The notes under the pieces: model-generated | Database searches by the model: none | What the model was told of the DNA's origin: nothing | The model's input: the letters and a program-made list of their open reading frames with translations, nothing else | Shown here: one piece after another, positions 12,120-23,662 of the stretch | Layout of the letters: each line of letters begins with the position of its first letter | Position numbering within the stretch: the first letter of the stretch is position 1 | Made by a program: the position numbers and the translations under genes | Assembly (NCBI GenBank): GCA_015847255.1 | Contig: JADLZK010007840.1 | Coordinates: 824,001 to 888,000 of the forward strand | Source: Hyparrhenia diplandra | Taxonomy: Eukaryota > Streptophyta > Magnoliopsida > Poales > Poaceae | Direction: 5' to 3' | DNA: 64,000 bases

Positions 12120-12285
12120 GTTTTAAATCGCGGGCTATGGAATTTAGCGGCGGCACTCGAAAAACGCTATAGCGGCGCTATTAGCGCGCTATTTTGGCGC
12201 TATAGCGCTAAACAGCATTGCGGCAGCACTCGAAAAACGCTATAGCGCCGCTATTTTAACGCTATAGCGCGCTATTTGTTACAGG
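12120..12285. repeat. Palindrome-rich 'cgctatagcg' element
   Basis: About 165 bases built from 'gcgctatagcg', 'cgctattagcgcgctatttt' and 'cactcgaaaaacgctatagc'. The block 'ggc(a)gcactcgaaaaacgctatagcg' occurs twice, about 72 bases apart. It could fold on itself along almost its whole length. It lies inside the extra DNA of segmental duplication copy 2, so it is probably a foldback-type MITE. Ends and target duplication are not clear. Confidence 0.5.
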
Positions 12286-12789
12286 GATATGGATAGATGA
12301 ATCTTTGGTTTTGGACACTTTAATGGAGTGTTGGAACATCATGAATACTGGGACAGAGGTGAAAGCCTAATTAGTTGGATTCAGCTTTTCAAAAATGCTC
12401 AGAAAGTGGGTACATGTACATACTTATTTACTATGATATGATGATTCGCAACAAAAAAAAAAAAGGACCTAATTAACCCGTGTAAAAGCGTAATAGGCAT
12501 TCCTTTATTGTACCTGATGTGTAGTTATCTAGAAAGTTATATCTACACTGGCTATGAGACGTGTAAGACTCAAAGAGACGAAGCTGTTTAGCGTTTTAGC
12601 GATCCTTGCCTCTCCTCACATGCCACTGTTTACAAAACAAACCACGATAAGCGCGGATCACGGTGCATCGATATGTAGCCATACACGTGTCACGACAAGA
12701 GATACCTACGACGAAGCAACTGATCCGATCCTACAAACGCGTGCCTGCATGGCTTTATCCAACACACATTAAAGGGATTGAAACTTATT

Positions 12790-13290
12790 TGTATCCTTCG
12801 GAAATTCAGGGATTGTCATTCTCACTTTTATTTATTTTTATCTTTGACCAACTATATAAAAACAATATTGATATTTATACTGAATACTTAGTATCAAGAA
12901 CCCTTAAATTTATTTTATTTTCTTAATGAATCTATTTAGTGATACAAAAATGTTGATAATGTTTTCTACAAACCTATTCAAACATGTAGGGGTCTAGGCT
13001 TGTTTCTTTTTTTTTACAAATTACACTCGCGCAACGAGTTCCAAAATTATATTTCCTGTCGCATGATAATTTGAAAGACTCAATACGAATCATAGGGCTC
13101 GCTGCTGCCGGAGTATTTCTCATGCCTTCAAAGTGCAACGACAAGAATCAAATTCAGTCAAATAAGGTACACCTCGTAAATCGCATTGATCATTGTCATT
13201 ATCACCATCAAATCAATTAATCAGGCCGGTTTCTTCCAATTCAAACTGAGAATAAAAAACTTTAATCAACAATCCAAATATAGCACTACT
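12790..13290. other. Intergenic and 3' flank of the sugar transporter
   Basis: AT-rich sequence with no gene recognised. The last 250 bases lie downstream of the transporter stop codon (minus strand) and probably include its 3' untranslated region. I see no unambiguous polyadenylation signal. Confidence 0.5.
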
Positions 13291-13291
13291 A

Positions 13292-14949
13292 CTAGCAGTT
13301 GTTGACCCTGGCCTCGTCGGCGTTTGCGAAGCACCTCTTCCAGAACCAATGGCGGCGCCAGACCCTGTCCACCATCTCGTCGATGGGCACACCCTTGGTC
13401 TCCGGCAGCAGCGCGAGCGCGAAGGCGGCCATGGCGACGATCCAGGCGGCGAAGAAGAAGAAGATGTAGGCGCGCATGGAGCACATCATGGACAGGAACG
13501 CCTGCGCGATGAGGAAGGTGAAGAGCATGTTGGAGCTGACGGCGAATGAGAAGCCCGCCGTGCGCGTCTCCAGCGGGAACGTCTCCGACGGGATCAGCCA
13601 CCCCAGTGGCCCCACGACCAAGCGAAGCTCGACACGTAGACGCAGATGAGCACGACGATGGCCACCGCCCACGACTTGCTCGGGTTGTTGTCCGCCTTCA
13701 CGTGCACCACCATGATCCCGCCGACGGCCGTCTGCGCCACCAGCATCTGCACGCACGCCTCCAGCAGGAGCTTGCGCCGCCCGACCTTGTCGACGAGCAG
13801 GATGGAGACCACGGTGGAGACGACGTTCACGCCGCCCGTGACGACGGCCGAGAGGAGGGAGCTGTCCGTCCCCAAGCCCATGGTCTGGAACAGCACCGGC
13901 GCGTAGAACATGATGGCGTTGATGCCCGTGAACTGCTGGAACACCTGCATGGCGATGGCGATCACCAGCGGCGGCCGGCTCTCGGGCCGCATCAGCCGCC
14001 GGTACGGCTTCTCCTCCTCATTGAGCGCGCGGGCGAGGTCGCACGCGGACCGGATCTCCTCGAACTCGGCGTCCACGTCGGTGACGCCGCGGATCTTCTC
14101 CAGCGTCCGGCGGCCCTCCACCTCCCGCCCGCGTTCCACAAGACTGGTGGGCGTCTCGGTGATGGCGAGGGAGCCAAGGAACAGCAAGGCGGCAGGCCCT
14201 GCCGCGCCGCCGAGCGCATACCGCCAGCCGAGCGGGTGGACGCTCGACGCGAAGTAGTTGACGATGCTGGCGAGGAGGATCCCGATGGTGACGTTGAGCT
14301 GGAAGAGGATGTTGAGCGCGCCACGGATGTGAGCCGGCGCGATCTCCGACAGGAACAGCGGCGCCGCCTGGTTGCCGAACCCGACGCCGGCCCCGAGGCA
14401 GACGCGGCCGACGATGAGCATGGCGAGGTTCGACGCGGCGGCGCACAGCGCGGTCCCGCCGAGGAAGAAGACGGACGCCGCCTGCAGGGTCCGCTTCCGG
14501 CCGAAGCGCGTGCACACGCGTGACGCCCCGAAGCTGGACACCAGCGCGAGAGGTAGAGTGACGACGTAAAAAGCTGCAGGCGCTGGTCGTCGAACTTGCA
14601 GTAGTTGTTCTCGCGGGCGCGGTGCTTTCGAGCGTACACGGACGGGAAGAAGAGGAGCAGGAAGTCGTCCATGGCCGTCACTCCACCTGCATGCATTGCA
14701 TTGCGTTGAACGACAGTTATCATATCGGATCAGATCAAGACGATCGACGACAATGGATGTGATCGAACAAGATGAACACGACGGACGGCGGCTGGGTGCG
14801 TGCTTACCGGAGATACCGATGTCGTAGCCGAACATGAGGCCACTGGTGGCAGCGATGATGCCGCAGATCCAGACGTACCAGGTGATCTTGCCCTTGAACT
14901 CGCGGCGGTCGGCGGCGCTGGACTTGGTGACCGCAAAACCTCCCGCCAT
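13292..14949 (-). CDS. Sugar/H+ symporter (STP/MST family), two frameshifts
   Basis: Monosaccharide transporter of the major facilitator superfamily (STP/MST family), which imports hexoses with protons across the plasma membrane. Exon 1 is 14949-14808 (ATG; MAGGF start, then GLMFGYDIGISG). An intron at 14807-14687 has GT/AG ends, and exon 2 is 14686-13292. The join restores GISGGVTAMDDF, the family's conserved first-loop motif. Later family marks are GRVCLGAGVGFGNQAAPLFL, the QQFTGINAIMFYAP motif, VDKVGRRKLLLE, GPLGWLIPSETFPLETR and the C-terminal PETKG. Two single-base losses break the frame: near 14549 (inside the SSLYL..ALVSSF helix) and near 13608 (in SWGPLGW). With both allowed for, the protein is about 512 residues, normal for the family. 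It is either a recent pseudogene or a good gene with consensus errors. A TATA-like box lies about 110 bases upstream. Confidence 0.85.
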
Positions 14950-15055
14950 TGTTGGATACCTGGATGATCGAGTAACAACTAACGTAACGTAGAATTAGTG
15001 GATGGATAATGGAGAGGATAATACAAGGATTACGTGTAGGATTGATGAGTTTAGG

Positions 15056-15066
15056 CGGCTTAAATA
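15056..15066 (-). promoter_or_regulatory. TATA-like box of the sugar transporter gene
   Basis: On the minus strand the sequence reads CTATTTAAGCC. It sits about 110 bases upstream of the transporter ATG, beside a CT-rich stretch (15068-15090) typical of plant core promoters and leaders. The position fits a start of transcription about 30 bases nearer to the gene. Confidence 0.5.
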
Positions 15067-15089
15067 GAGGAGAGGAGAGGAGGGAGACC

Positions 15090-15457
15090 GACGGATAAAC
15101 GCGCGGCATGTTGACGGGGTTTATCGGAGCTGGAGGAGGGGCTAATTTGTTACGGATAGGATAGGACATGCAGTGATTCAGATAATTGCATGAGATCGGA
15201 TCGGTGACCCGGCCTTATCCACTGGCCTACCGTACGCTCCGTGCCCTCTCTCAATGGATGCTGGACGCGTGTCCTCGGTGGATGATCGAGCGACGCCCGC
15301 GATGGATGGACGCCGTAGGCTCGTTTCCCTGGCTCGTTGCGATGCATGGACGCCCGTTTCCCTGGCTCCGTACGTGTTGTAGACTAACAGCGAGTCAGCG
15401 ACCCAGCTGGACTCCGTCTATACGGATCAGGAATCAGGAGTCCGGCTGTACAGTGTA
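15090..15457. other. Upstream flank of the transporter, no gene
   Basis: Moderately GC-rich DNA with repeated 'gatgga..gacgcc' words and short open frames lacking motifs. No gene is recognised. It probably contains the distal promoter of the sugar transporter. Confidence 0.4.
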
Positions 15458-15847
15458 CACTACGGGAAAACAGGCTTTGTCCAGCGTACAACGTTTTGCC
15501 GACAGCCCAGAAGTAACCGACAGCCGTGTTCGTTGAAGTTTCGCGCTCGGCAAAGGCCGCTTTGCCGAGAGCTCAATTCGCGAACGGAGTACTCTCGGCA
15601 AAGCTGTTCTTTGCGGCGGTAACCGTTGGCGGCGTCATGACACTCGGCAGAGATGAGACCCAAAGTAACGCCGTTGACTCCCGTTTCCTCGCCGCCGACT
15701 GCTAAGCGTCGCCCCTTGGCAAAGGATGTGATCTTTGCCGAGGGCGACCCTCGGCGCAGTTTGTTTTTTCCAAATAGCAAACTTCGCCCGCGTGTCCTCA
15801 CCTTTGCCGAGAAAGTCATTCGCGCCGAGCACCGGTTTCCTGTAGTG
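15458..15847. mobile_element. Non-autonomous CACTA element, 390 bp, complete
   Basis: Begins CACTACGGGAAAACAGG and ends in the near-inverse (read from the other strand: CACTACAGGAAACCGGTG). It is flanked on both sides by the 3-base duplication GTA (15455-15457 and 15848-15850), the target size expected for CACTA. Inside are subterminal 'ctcggcaaag' / 'tttgccgag' repeats in both orientations, a motif of a large grass CACTA family. There is no transposase, so it would depend on an autonomous relative; the remnant at 30.6 kb uses the same motif. Confidence 0.85.
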
Positions 15848-15849
15848 GT

Positions 15850-16500
15850 AGCGCCGCCATATCGCAATGTAGGGAAGAGCGCCATAGCATGATTATTGCT
15901 CCGTAGACGAATTGGGACTCAATCCCGGCCCAACCGGCACGGCGAAATCAAAGTAGGTGAACAAGAGGGGGGATAGGCGTTGCAGGCAAAGCCCTACTCG
16001 GCAACATCGGTACAATTGTTGTTGGATCGCAAGCACCTTGCTCCTTTGACGTCGGAGGTAACTGTTGTGGCTTCTCCTCACTTCGTCATGTCTGGGCCAT
16101 CTATCCCTGATCATTGCTCCATGATGGTCATGTTTCTTATTAGACCTTACGATCGCTCTCTAATGTATATTGAATGCTCCATCTTTAAATGATAATGTCG
16201 GTGGCGATGGTAAAGAAGAGGAAAAACAAATAACACATGTTGGTTAAAACAATTGATGGACTCTATATTATTTCGTTTTATTATAACTAGGAAATATGTC
16301 CGAAAAAACCTATCAAACATTTGACTTGTTCGCTTTAGCTTGTTGCACTATATAGTGGCTCCTAATTTAAATTTGTATTGGTGCTACTTCTGATGTTGTG
16401 AGTGGTTGATACGCCAGCAGCCAGCTATAAACAAACATCCTTCGTACACTACTAATGAAAAGTTTTTACACTACCAAACGAGCCCACTAACAGCCGCCCG
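15850..16500. other. Intergenic, no gene recognised
   Basis: Mixed-composition DNA between the CACTA element and the GC-rich minisatellite. No coding frame with recognisable motifs and no clear repeat ends. Confidence 0.4.
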
Positions 16501-16539
16501 CCGCCGCACCGTGTGGACCCTTCAGCGACTTGGAGGCCC

Positions 16540-16920
16540 GCCGGCGCCATCTCCTGGTACCTCCCCGCGCAGTGGATCCAGCGTCGGGAAGCCACATTCG
16601 TGCTGTGGAGGCCGCCCCTGCCGTGGTGGCCTGCCGGCGCCGCCACCTGGTGCCGCCCCGCTGTGGATCCAGGCCGAGGAAGCCGGATCGACGCTGTGCA
16701 TGCCGCCCACGCCCGTGGAGGCCCGCCGGCGCCGCCACCTGGTGCTTCCCCGCTGTGGATCCACGCCGAGGAAGCCGCATCCGCACTGTGGAGGCTGTCG
16801 CCGCCGTGGTGTAGCCCTGGCGCTGCCTCTTGGTGCCGCCCCGTTGTGGAGGCTGTGGCCGCCCGTGGTGGCCCGCCCGGCGCTGCCTCTTGGTGCCGCC
16901 CCCACCGTGGATCTGCGCTC
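16540..16920. repeat. GC-rich minisatellite-like array, about 90-bp period
   Basis: Blocks such as 'ggcgccgccacctggtgc', 'ccccgctgtggatcca', 'gccgaggaagcc' and 'tggaggc' recur at about 16543, 16638, 16731, 16822 and 16883. The offsets are near 90 bases, with the last unit about 60. Long open frames exist on both strands in several phases, as expected for a GC-rich repeat and not for a gene. The units may derive from a captured exon, since GC-rich islands of this kind in grass DNA are often transposon cargo. Confidence 0.6.
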
Positions 16921-16929
16921 GGACGCCAT

Positions 16930-17970
16930 CCCTGCTCAAGTATGGATCACTCAGCGACCACGCACATAACGTGCTCGACGATTTGCCTCTACATAATACC
17001 GCTCTTATGCTACTTATAATTATACCATCCTGTTATACCATTCCATACCACAGTCTCACTCATATCTAACAGGCTTTATGATTCCATCAGAATGGATAAA
17101 TTTGGAAGCTTCATCTCTAACAGGCCGTTTCTTCTCCATTGTCAACATGTTCACCGAATATTGGCAGTTCATCAGGCAGCTCAATTTTCCTTGGCCATTG
17201 TCAGCATGCTCTGATCTTAAATAGGATGTTTTTTTAGCTCAGAAAATATGGTGTGATCTTAACTTGGATAGCCTAGTCATTATTCAAGATGAGACAAGAT
17301 CTGATTCTATACTTCTTCTTGCTTATGCATTTATCCTCATGTGCATTGATTGGATACAGGGCCAAGAAGATCTACGCGAGTCTTTCTTCGTGTATAACCA
17401 TGCCAAAAGAACACTCTATAATGGTGAACCTAAGGCCAAAATGGTTTGTAGTTAAACTCAGGCCGTTATTCTGAATAGAACTTGCGTACACCTGCAACGT
17501 GGGAGGCTACTCCTGACTATCTGAAGTTTACTAAGTACTACAACTCGCTCAGCCCACGTGAATATGTATGCAAAACTTCTTTCAGAAAAATAATGTGAGT
17601 TCTTTCATCTTTTGATTCTAACTGATTACAATTAAAAGATCAGTCCCTACTGATTCCTTCAAAAAAAAAATTAAAAGATCAGTTAGAATCAAAAGATGTG
17701 AGATGTCCATCTGCAAATTGGGAGGTTGCTCCTCAGTGTGAGGAGTGTGCTATGTACTTTGCAAGCTCCAAAATTTAAATTTTTGCTTGCTCCCCCTACC
17801 CCCCTTGCACTCCTTGTGCACGCCTCTCTCATGTAATCTCTTTATTTAATTGTTGTGCCTTTTGGACCTCTATATTTATACAAAAAAATAGGTGGGGAGT
17901 TTTCCCCACTGAGCCCTCAAAAAAAAAAAAAAGTGTGCTATGTACTACACATCAATGCACAAGCGAATGA
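16930..17970. other. Intergenic, no gene recognised
   Basis: AT-rich sequence with short frames. A short inverted repeat is formed by 'atcttttgattctaactgat' near 17610 and its complement near 17680, separated by an A-run. This could be a small hairpin remnant of a MITE. No gene recognised. Confidence 0.4.
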
Positions 17971-18347
17971 CACTATGCCGAAATCGCTATCTGCGACACT
18001 TGTTAACTGCTATCAGCGACACATTTTTCACGCGTCACCCTTTTTTGCGTCGGAGATAAGGGCATATACAGGACGCGTATTTACGCGTCCACCGATAAGG
18101 TGCTATCCGTGGACGCGTATTGGTTACATGTGTCGCAGGTAACACCTTATCTGCGACGCGTATTGGTTACATGTGTCGCAGATAACACCTTATCTGCGAC
18201 GCGCGTATTGGTTACATGTGTCGCAGATAACACCTTATCTGCGACGCCGTATTACACGTGTCACCGATAACACCTTATCTGCGGACGCATGTAGCCAATA
18301 TCTGGCACCAATAGCTATTTCCCGAAAAACAAAAACAAAAATGGTGA

Positions 18348-18388
<41 letters not shown>

Positions 18389-18394
<6 letters not shown>

Positions 18395-20023
18395 AAAATC
18401 TTTTTCTACTCCCTAGGAGTAGTTACTCCTTTCAGTAAACACGCACAAACAAACCCGCGTCCTCACGTGTGACCAGGCACCAGGTGCTAACGGGTTAACA
18501 AAGAGACCCTTTTAGGAAGTATATAAACCACGCTCTCTCTCTCCAAATTTGTATCCTGCCTATTTTTGGATCACGCCTGGTGGCGGCGGCGGCGTGGCCA
18601 TCCTGGGGGCGGTATGGTGGCTCCCAATGGCGTCTTCGCACCCTACGAGCACGGCATCGTCAACGGCGCGGCGCATCCTGTGCCTAGCTAGCGGCGGCCT
18701 CCTCGTGGCCAGCTGCAACCGCTAGAAATATGTCTGTGGCCGGAATCCAGGTACGTCTGAGACAGTCCCGGTCCTTCCTGTTGTGATTGATTGATTTACT
18801 TTAATCTCATCTCCTCGGGATTTGCAGATGGAGACAGTTGATGACTTGATCCTCCTATCCGACGAACGGTTTGAGGAGCTGGCCACGTGCGCCGCCTCTG
18901 CGATCTCGGCCAGAAAACATTGGGCGGCTGCGGCTGTGCACGCTTCTCCATCTCTACCTTTCATGAATCATGCTGGTGCATACTAGTACATACTATATAC
19001 ATATACTCAGATCTTGATTTTATTTATCTGATTTTTATACAAATCACCACACAAATCACAGGCCTCTCTTTGGTTTCGTCGTCAGCGTACCATGAACTTT
19101 GTGATCGGCCGGAAGCGAGTTAAAGCCATGCAACGGCAACACGAAGGACATTAGGATCGGAGATTGGCAGAAATTAGCCAGAGTGACTGATGGAAATTTA
19201 AGCACAGGCGCAAAAAGGCATCTGTATTAAATCTACTAACTTTTCTTTTATCATCAATTATTTATTTGACACGCCGGCTGCCGCCGCCGGATTGACGGGT
19301 TCTTATCAGAAGAACGTATTGGATTTTTTTTTTTTTTTTTTATCAAGAACGTACTGGATTGTACAGATACACCATTTTTAAAAGCATGTACATATACTCC
19401 TTTTTAAAAGTATGCACATATACTCTATTCAAAAATGTATGTATACATACCCCTCTCCAAAAAGTATGTATAGATACGTACATACTCAGAGCATACTGGT
19501 TTTGTATTTAAGTATACAAGTATATACATGCCTTCCATTGGTATATGAAGATACTCTAATAGAATAGAATAGAAAAAGTACATGGACGAACACTAATAAA
19601 AAAAATATATGTACATACTTTAGTAAAACAAAGGTATATGGGCATACTTTAATCTAATAAAAAGTATATGGACATACTCTAATAAAAAAGGTATATGGAC
19701 ATACTTAGTATATAGTGATACTCACATCTGAAATTAAACTATGTGTCCAAGTAGTTCGTATGTACATACTCATACTCAACGAGTATACATATTTTCAAAC
19801 AAGGGTGCCGCAACCAGGTTATCCAACGGTATATTATATATATTCCATTATAGATTAATTTAATTACTTGATGATCCGTTTTCCACGGGAGTTGCCTCAT
19901 CCTCTCGATGTATAAGCGGGTTTTGTTCTGAACCCATTAGCGCTAATCGGCCTAGCCTCCCTGCTCGTTGATAGTACTAGTAGTACTGGTGGGAGTAACT
20001 ACTCCTGGGAGTAGAAAAACCTC

Positions 20024-20030
<7 letters not shown>
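18389..20030. mobile_element. Nested long-TIR element inside an (AT)n tract
   Basis: The left end reads TATAGGG followed by a block of about 38 bases containing 'tttttctactccc' and 'aggagtagttactcc'. The right end, read from the other strand, begins TATAGGGTGAGG and carries the same two words in the same order. Both ends abut (AT)n runs (18349-18390 and 20026-20060), so the element seems to have landed in a dinucleotide repeat and the target duplication cannot be measured. Long inverted ends and GC-rich cargo (about 18560-18960) suggest a Mutator-like element carrying gene fragments. The middle (19330-19790) is rich in 'gtatatggacatact' words. Confidence 0.65.
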
Positions 20031-20067
<37 letters not shown>

Positions 20068-20339
20068 TAGGATCATCCATATACATACACACACATCATT
20101 GAAGCTAACATTTTACTTGTAATATGGTACATTTCACAGTAGTACACAGTTCATACTCCATACTGCAAGTCTCTGTTAAACTATAGATTACATGGGAGTA
20201 TCCACCATAACTATGAAGAGGTGACAGGTTGCTATATAGAATAAATGGCAATACATATAGCTTCTGGCTACTTCCTTTCCTCTCATCTAGTTACAGAATG
20301 GTTGAGCTCTTAGAACATCGGTAGAAGATAGACTATTCT

Positions 20340-23300
20340 AGTTCTAGAATACTATTGCCGAACCTGTTGTTGCACTAAAGAAAAAGAGTACTTGCTGTCC
20401 ATCTGCTCCTGCAGCTGTGGAGAGGTTACTGGACACAGGAAAAGAAAAAAATCAGTTACTAGACACAGGAAAAGAAAAAAAATTAGCATCTGATACATAT
20501 ACTTGAGAATGCAGTCTGCTTTAAAACAAACGAAGTTACAAGGGACCGAGCTAGAGTAGCACTTACTAATGTTGTGCTGGACCTGCAAAAACAATTGTAT
20601 ATTGGAGCCCTGCAATAACATAAATCACCATATCAAATGTATATTGGAACTGATCCAACAATAATCAGGTCAGAAAAATTAATGCCATCATAGGATCCGG
20701 CTAACCTTGCTGTTATGAATCGAGTAGCCTCCTCTACTGATGCATTTGCAAGATAGTCCTAAATTCCAGTGGCAGTTTACCTGCAAGGAGAGGCCACCCA
20801 ACAAAAAACAACTAGAGCACGTGAATAATAAAATTTCCTGTACAACTCTGACAGTTTGAAAAGCCAAAATGAAAATAAGTTGATAATCAGAGTGTGTCCC
20901 ACCCTGTACATGACAAGTAGCTAGAATAGCAAAAAGTCCCTACCTGTAAAGCACAGGGACTTTACTAAATTAAATTTAGTTACAATACACCATGGATCAT
21001 GTGTGTTACTGAAGGATAAACAATGAAACAATAAGGTTGAAGTGACAGTATCTAACTATATTCAGTGAAAGGCCCAGCTCTGCATACCAGAGGTGTTCTT
21101 GATCCACGGAAAAAACAGCACTATTCCAAAAATGCAAAAGGAAGTATCACTAAGTATCAGCTTAAAGCAGGGCTGAAATTGAGTAAGAATGGAGCAATTC
21201 TAAAGATCACTAACTATCAGCTAAAGCAGGGCTCAAACATTGCCGTGTGCCATATAGGAACATTGGTGTGCCATATAAGTATCATGTGCCCCTAAAGCAA
21301 ATCATAAGTTGGACACGATCAAAATACAATACTACCTGTAGTATGGTTTCAGGTATTGGTAACTAAACTGTCGGACAAAATTAAATGATTCTAAGGAGTG
21401 TAGGACTTACAAAGGATTCAGTAGTGCTACTACACTTTGCAAACAGGAAACTGCCATTTCTGCCGCTTGAGGTCACCAGGATATTTCTGTGCAAATTATA
21501 AGCAAAGCAACCATGCATTAGAAATAAGAAAGCCACCCATTCTGATGGCAATAATACCCTAGATGATTTTAATGCAGAACTTAATGGTCTAAGCACCCTT
21601 AGTGCTTTGTTCTGTAACTTTTAAGTTGTGTCGTCCAAGCGTGCATGTTAAAGACAGCAGCATGCACTAAATGGCTGCTCCTGTGTTTTTGAAACATGCA
21701 GCATGCACTAGAATTTGCTGCATAGTACACCATCTATAATTAGCTTTAATTCATGGAATAATTGAACTGATGTTTTATTTTAGAGAAACTTTTTGCCCAC
21801 AAATTAGATATATTTAACACTAGATTCATCTCTGAACGCTGCTGTGAAAAATAAATTTCATTCACCACCAATCTCTACATGAGAACGAAAATCATAGAGC
21901 ATGTTCCCGGAGTACAGAACAGTAGACCACAAGCTGACACAAGTCCATATTTTGAATAAATAGCAGGTCCAGCCAAAAGACAATACTCTGGCTTTTTCTC
22001 TAAGGAAAACTTCACTAACTTTAACTGAATTTGTAGATAAATATATGAGCACCTACAGCTTTAAAGGGAAAAACGTTTGGTAACATAAGAACTAATGGCA
22101 AAAGCTTTATCTTAGCTTCAGCTAGCAAACAAACAGGAACAAACAGAGATACATTAACCATCATGGCCCTTAAGTTTTTCTAATTAATCTTATATGCAAG
22201 AACCAGGGGAAAGTTAATTACCTTAGTTCTTTATATTTTGTGGTGAGTTGTGGTCAACCAAGTAACACTGACAGGCCGAAAGAGACTTGCAGATTAATGA
22301 AGTTTACTATGAAATATGTAAGCATCAGAAACACAACACTCTAATCTGCATATAATTGTAAGCATCAGAAAGACAGGGTACCATGACATATCTTCTTAGT
22401 TAAGTTATAGTGCTACTGCTAGTAGCCTATACATACTGTGATATATGAACCAAATCATTGCTTCTTCGAAACTGAAAATTCTAAGGTGAACATGGCATAC
22501 AAATGTGCTATATAAGATACCACGTACTTAAGCTTTAGACTTGCCGTAAGCACATCAATTTCTCAACACACAAATAGATTAAATATCCACATATACATAT
22601 ACACCATGCAGGCATGTACTCCCAGTTATGTTTTTATATATGCTACACCAACACTCATTTTCTAAGAACAGATATATTGCACAGTGGCAAGCGCATTAGT
22701 CACCTGAAAAGCTAGTTGGCTTTCAACCATTGGGTATGGCATCTTTACTCCGGTGATTAACTCCAAAGCACGACCAGTAAAATCCACATCCACTGCAGTC
22801 TAACAGCTACAAGTTACAATCTAAGTGAGTGGCAAAAAGGAAGGATGCAGTACCAAACTATGCAAAATTAAGCAGACTCGTTTTGGACATTTCATCGAGC
22901 ACATAAAGGACCAAAAACACAAACGGTTAAGGAAAAATCAGAGCAGGTGGGGACGTTACCGTGCGGCCACCAGTGGAGGCGCCGGGTTTGAGGGCAGCCG
23001 TTTGGGGGTGAAGCCGCGGACGGGCTAGCCGCCGCGCCGCTGTGTCAGCGGCGACTCGGCGAGGCAGGAAAGGAACGGGGCACACCTTGATGTCGCCCAG
23101 ATCCACGGAGGTCCCCGATGCGCGGCATGGCACTCACTTCCACCGCAGCGCAGACAACCAGATCCGCGACGGGAGGTAGGGTTTGGAAGAGACAAGTGGT
23201 AAGAGCCAAGCCTGAGAGGCCGGGGAGGGGAGGGAAGGGGAGGAGGAAGAGGAGGAGGGCGTTGGTGGCGTGGAGGGGGCCGTGGTGGCGGTGGTGGCGG

Positions 23301-23400
23301 CGGCGGCGGATGCGTGAGAAGGGGGCGAGACGCGGCCAGACTGCCAGACTGCCCGAGAGAGTAGAGGGAGGAGAACGGGGTGCCGGACTTCAGTTGCCAT
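20340..23400 (-). pseudogene. Captured exon-like gene fragments, unidentified
   Basis: On the minus strand, inside the Pack-CACTA, several short stretches look like exons with intron-type borders. One is a GC-rich leader with a frame starting MATEVRHPVLL at 23400, ending at a GTGAGT donor (about 23132). Another, at about 22790-22700, contains VDFTGRALELITGVKMPYP and ends at a GT donor. A third, at about 21485-21440, contains KYPGDLKRQKWQFPVCK, followed by a stop. A fourth, at about 20765-20705, contains ANASVEEATRFITA. The pieces do not join into one recognised protein and some end in stops. They look like transduplicated exons of one or more host genes, but a low-activity hybrid transcript is possible. 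I cannot name the donor gene. Confidence 0.4.
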
Positions 23401-23662
23401 AGAACCAGATTTTAATAATTTTTCGGGTCCGTGAGGTGTGATCTGTGACCGGTATTGCTGGGACGCGTCACTGCCAACCGTGCCTGCTTACCAGTGACTC
23501 GTGTTCCTGGGAACGCGTCACACGTTTTGGCTGTTAACCCTGCACCACCCTTATGCGCGACGCGTCCTTTTTATCAGTGTCACCCATCTTACACTTGTGA
23601 CGCATTTTAATTACACGTCACAGATTAAGGCGTCAGCAATAAGCTTTTCTGGCATAGTGTGA

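Larger units (their letters stand above)
9280..12780 (+). repeat. Segmental duplication, copy 2 (interrupted)
   Basis: Collinear with 6890-8760 but nearly twice as long. Extra material sits at about 9504-10190 (CACTA-type subterminal repeats and AT-rich DNA), about 10290-10495, and about 11270-12320 (a GC-rich 197-bp tandem duplication and a palindromic element). The insertions break homology cleanly, so they probably arrived after the duplication, or were lost from copy 1. No gene recognised. Confidence 0.7.
17971..23659. mobile_element. Gene-carrying CACTA element (Pack-CACTA), 5.7 kb
   Basis: Starts CACTATGCCGAAATCGCTA and ends ...TTTTCTGGCATAGTG, so the outer nine bases are perfect inverted repeats, followed by weaker similarity. 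The 3-base duplication TGA flanks both ends (17968-17970 and 23660-23662). Subterminal repeats ('gtgtcgcagataacacctta', 'atctgcgacgcgtattgg') are packed at 17990-18290, and related 'gacgcgtcac' and 'cacgtcacagatt' words lie at 23440-23630. No transposase is visible, so the element is non-autonomous. It carries exon-like fragments on its minus strand (20340-23400) and a second inverted-repeat element (18389-20030). Confidence 0.85.

Noticed and set aside
13546..14523. Long plus-strand frame (325 codons) opposite the sugar transporter
   Set aside because: It is an antisense shadow of a GC-rich exon. It has extreme Arg/Asp/His/Glu content and no domain, while the minus-strand frame has the transporter motifs.
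15458..15847. Overlapping frames named by the ORF search in the 15.5-15.9 kb element
   Set aside because: They read through subterminal CACTA repeats in both directions and have no domain.
18349..18472. Frame with a Tyr-Ile run
   Set aside because: It is merely the translation of the (AT)n microsatellite.
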